DNA of 64,000 nucleotides from JAADHX01 sp964569385 (GTDB lineage: Bacteria; Actinomycetota; Acidimicrobiia; Acidimicrobiales; Poriferisodalaceae). How positions within the stretch are numbered: position 1 is the stretch's first letter; each line of letters starts with the position of its first letter. Shown one piece after another: positions 62,846 through 64,000 of this stretch. Made by a program: the position numbers and the translations under genes. The stretch spans positions 12,623-76,622 of the forward strand of contig CAZMUM010000027.1 in the NCBI GenBank assembly GCA_964569385.1, given 5' to 3'. The notes below the pieces were generated by a model, which saw nothing but the letters and a program-made list of their open reading frames with translations, made no database searches and had not been told where the DNA came from.

Positions 62846-63931
62846 CTAGTGCCTGATCTCGTAATAGAGGTTTGATTGGTCACCGATGTCGTGGGTGGTG
62901 AACTGGGTGAATCCGCCGGCGCGCATCAATTCTTCGGCCTTGGCTGGATGTAGCCCGAGCGTGCCAAGCCCCATGCCTCCTGGTTCGGACATGGCCGACT
63001 GAAGGCACGACGCCACCGAGAATCCGTACATCAGGGCCAGCATCGGGTTCTTCTTGTCATGGTCCCAGTTACCAGCCGAGCGGATGTCCTTGACAAGCCA
63101 GGCGCCGTCGGGTCGTAGCGTTTGTTTAACTGCGGCGATGGCGCGATCGGGCCTCGGCATATCGTGCAGAACGTCGAACGTGGTGATGAAATCGTAGTTC
63201 GGTGCCGGTTCCAGGTCTTCGGCGAATGCTTCGGTAAATGTGACGTTGGTCAGACCAGCCGCCTCGGCCCGATCGGTGGCCAGACCGATTGCAGTGGCCG
63301 ATGGGTCGAACCCGATGATGGTCGAGTTTGGGTACAGCTCGCCCAGGCGGCAAGCGAGCACGCCTCCGCCACAACCAAGATCGGCGACACTGATTCCCGC
63401 TTCGAGCCGCCCAATCAGGCCGTCGACGGCTGCAAGAATGTGACTTTCCAGCCCGTGGCGGGTCCACGGTGCAGTCATTCGAGCCAGCCCGGCAGCCGGG
63501 CCGGGGCCCTGTTCTTCGTAGGTTATGCCAATGCCAGACCTGAACGATCGCTCGAGGGCGTCAACGTGTTCGTCGGAGAATCCCCCGCGGAACGCTCCAG
63601 CCGAGAACGAGATCGACCCCTCCTCGTCGGCCAGAACAGCGGCCTGAAGAGCAGTCAGCTCGAAGGTCGTCTCGTCGTGGCGAACCACCAGTCGAGCGGC
63701 GGCTTGGCCGAGAAGCCACTCGCGAACGAACCGCTCATGCGTGCCGGTCTCATTGGCAAGCGCAGCCGATGTGATCGGCCCTTCGCCCATCATTGCCTTG
63801 TACAGACCAAGCCGATCGCCAAGGTGGATCATGGCCGATACGAGCTCGCCCTGTTTGAACGACCAGACCGCAAAGTTGAACATCTTCAACTCGTCTGGGT
63901 CGACGCCTTCAACTATTGGTGGTTTCGCCAT
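62846..63931 (-). CDS. Class I SAM-dependent methyltransferase with winged-helix N-terminus
   Basis: The 361-residue protein has an N-terminal winged-helix domain (residues 20-100: ALANETGTHERFVREWLLGQAAA) and a SAM-binding Rossmann domain with motif I VADLGCGGGVLACRLGELYP (about 174), FDPSATAI, FDVLHDMPRPDRA and the late motif GFTQFTTHDIG. The layout matches the Rv2258c-like group of actinobacterial methyltransferases. The substrate is unknown. The ATG at 63931 follows GAAGGG; the remaining bases to the window end are its upstream region. Confidence 0.9.
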   Translation of the reverse strand: MAKPPIVEGVDPDELKMFNFAVWSFKQGELVSAMIHLGDRLGLYKAMMGEGPITSAALANETGTHERFVREWLLGQAAARLVVRHDETTFELTALQAAVLADEEGSISFSAGAFRGGFSDEHVDALERSFRSGIGITYEEQGPGPAAGLARMTAPWTRHGLESHILAAVDGLIGRLEAGISVADLGCGGGVLACRLGELYPNSTIIGFDPSATAIGLATDRAEAAGLTNVTFTEAFAEDLEPAPNYDFITTFDVLHDMPRPDRAIAAVKQTLRPDGAWLVKDIRSAGNWDHDKKNPMLALMYGFSVASCLQSAMSEPGGMGLGTLGLHPAKAEELMRAGGFTQFTTHDIGDQSNLYYEIRH

Positions 63932-64000
63932 TTCGTGCCCTTCGTCGTAGTGCCGAAACCGTAGCCGCCCACGCCCGAAACCCCGCAACCTGTGTCGAGG

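Overview
The window looks like chromosome from a high-GC Gram-positive bacterium, most likely an actinobacterium of the Acidimicrobiia type. The evidence is a DUF222/HNH protein, a luciferase-like monooxygenase of the F420-dependent type, CoA-ester catabolism genes, an IclR-controlled histidine pathway, a Tad pilus operon without a secretin gene, and very frequent GTG/TTG starts with 4-bp ATGA or GTGA overlaps. The placement comes from gene content by eye, not from a search. A run of 100 N (5879-5978) marks an assembly gap. I saw no rRNA, tRNA, CRISPR array or complete insertion sequence.

Layout. 1-1.7 kb: a DUF222/HNH endonuclease-like gene cut by the window edge, followed by a small decayed copy of its 3' end. 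1.8-11 kb: histidine utilisation. hutU, a peptide-deformylase-like gene, hutF and hutI run leftward, followed by a small membrane protein and an M20 peptidase; iclR-hutH run rightward from the same divergent control region. No hutG is present. 11-16 kb: acyl-CoA ligase, universal stress protein, an orphan Flp-pilin-like peptide, an SDR, a PAP2 phosphatase and small proteins. 16-21 kb: two translationally coupled TetR regulators and a three-gene molybdenum hydroxylase of the CO-dehydrogenase-like (form II) type. 21.2-28.3 kb: a Tad/Flp pilus operon (flp, tadE, cpaB, cpaE, cpaF, a VWA-tadB fusion, tadC). 28.3-31.2 kb: a 285-bp element bounded by inverted repeats, an enoyl-CoA hydratase, small proteins and a threonine/serine dehydratase. 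31.2-33 kb: tandem 61-bp palindromic repeats and a solitary DNA methyltransferase with an extra C-terminal domain.

33.1-49 kb is the most interesting part, a dense rightward cluster that looks like purine/urate degradation. It holds two fold-type-II PLP enzymes, an 8-oxoguanine-deaminase/SsnA-type amidohydrolase, a three-subunit xanthine dehydrogenase, a purine-type phosphoribosyltransferase, an AlkD-like DNA glycosylase, an N-carbamoyl-amino-acid/allantoate-type amidohydrolase, a shortened YgfK homologue, an N-carbamoyl-D-amino-acid-hydrolase-like nitrilase and an XdhD-like fused molybdenum hydroxylase. The set resembles the E. coli ygfK/ssnA/xdhD/ygeX/ygeY/hyuA locus, which has been linked to urate breakdown, but the hydrolases and PLP enzymes differ and YgfK lacks its central NADPH/FAD half. 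A plausible logic is purine hydroxylation and deamination to urate, ring reduction and opening, removal of carbamoyl groups, and PLP-dependent breakdown of the resulting amino acid.

49-64 kb is mostly core or general metabolism: potassium channel, acyl-CoA dehydrogenase, DUF971 protein, a frameshifted PhzF-family gene, a luciferase-like oxidoreductase, citrate synthase, an acyl-CoA carboxylase beta chain, a LysR regulator with a clear operator, a 545-bp gene-free region with terminators and repeats, aconitase divergent from a GntR regulator, an OmpA/BON envelope protein and a SAM methyltransferase. A 61-bp palindromic element recurs four times across the window, always between genes.
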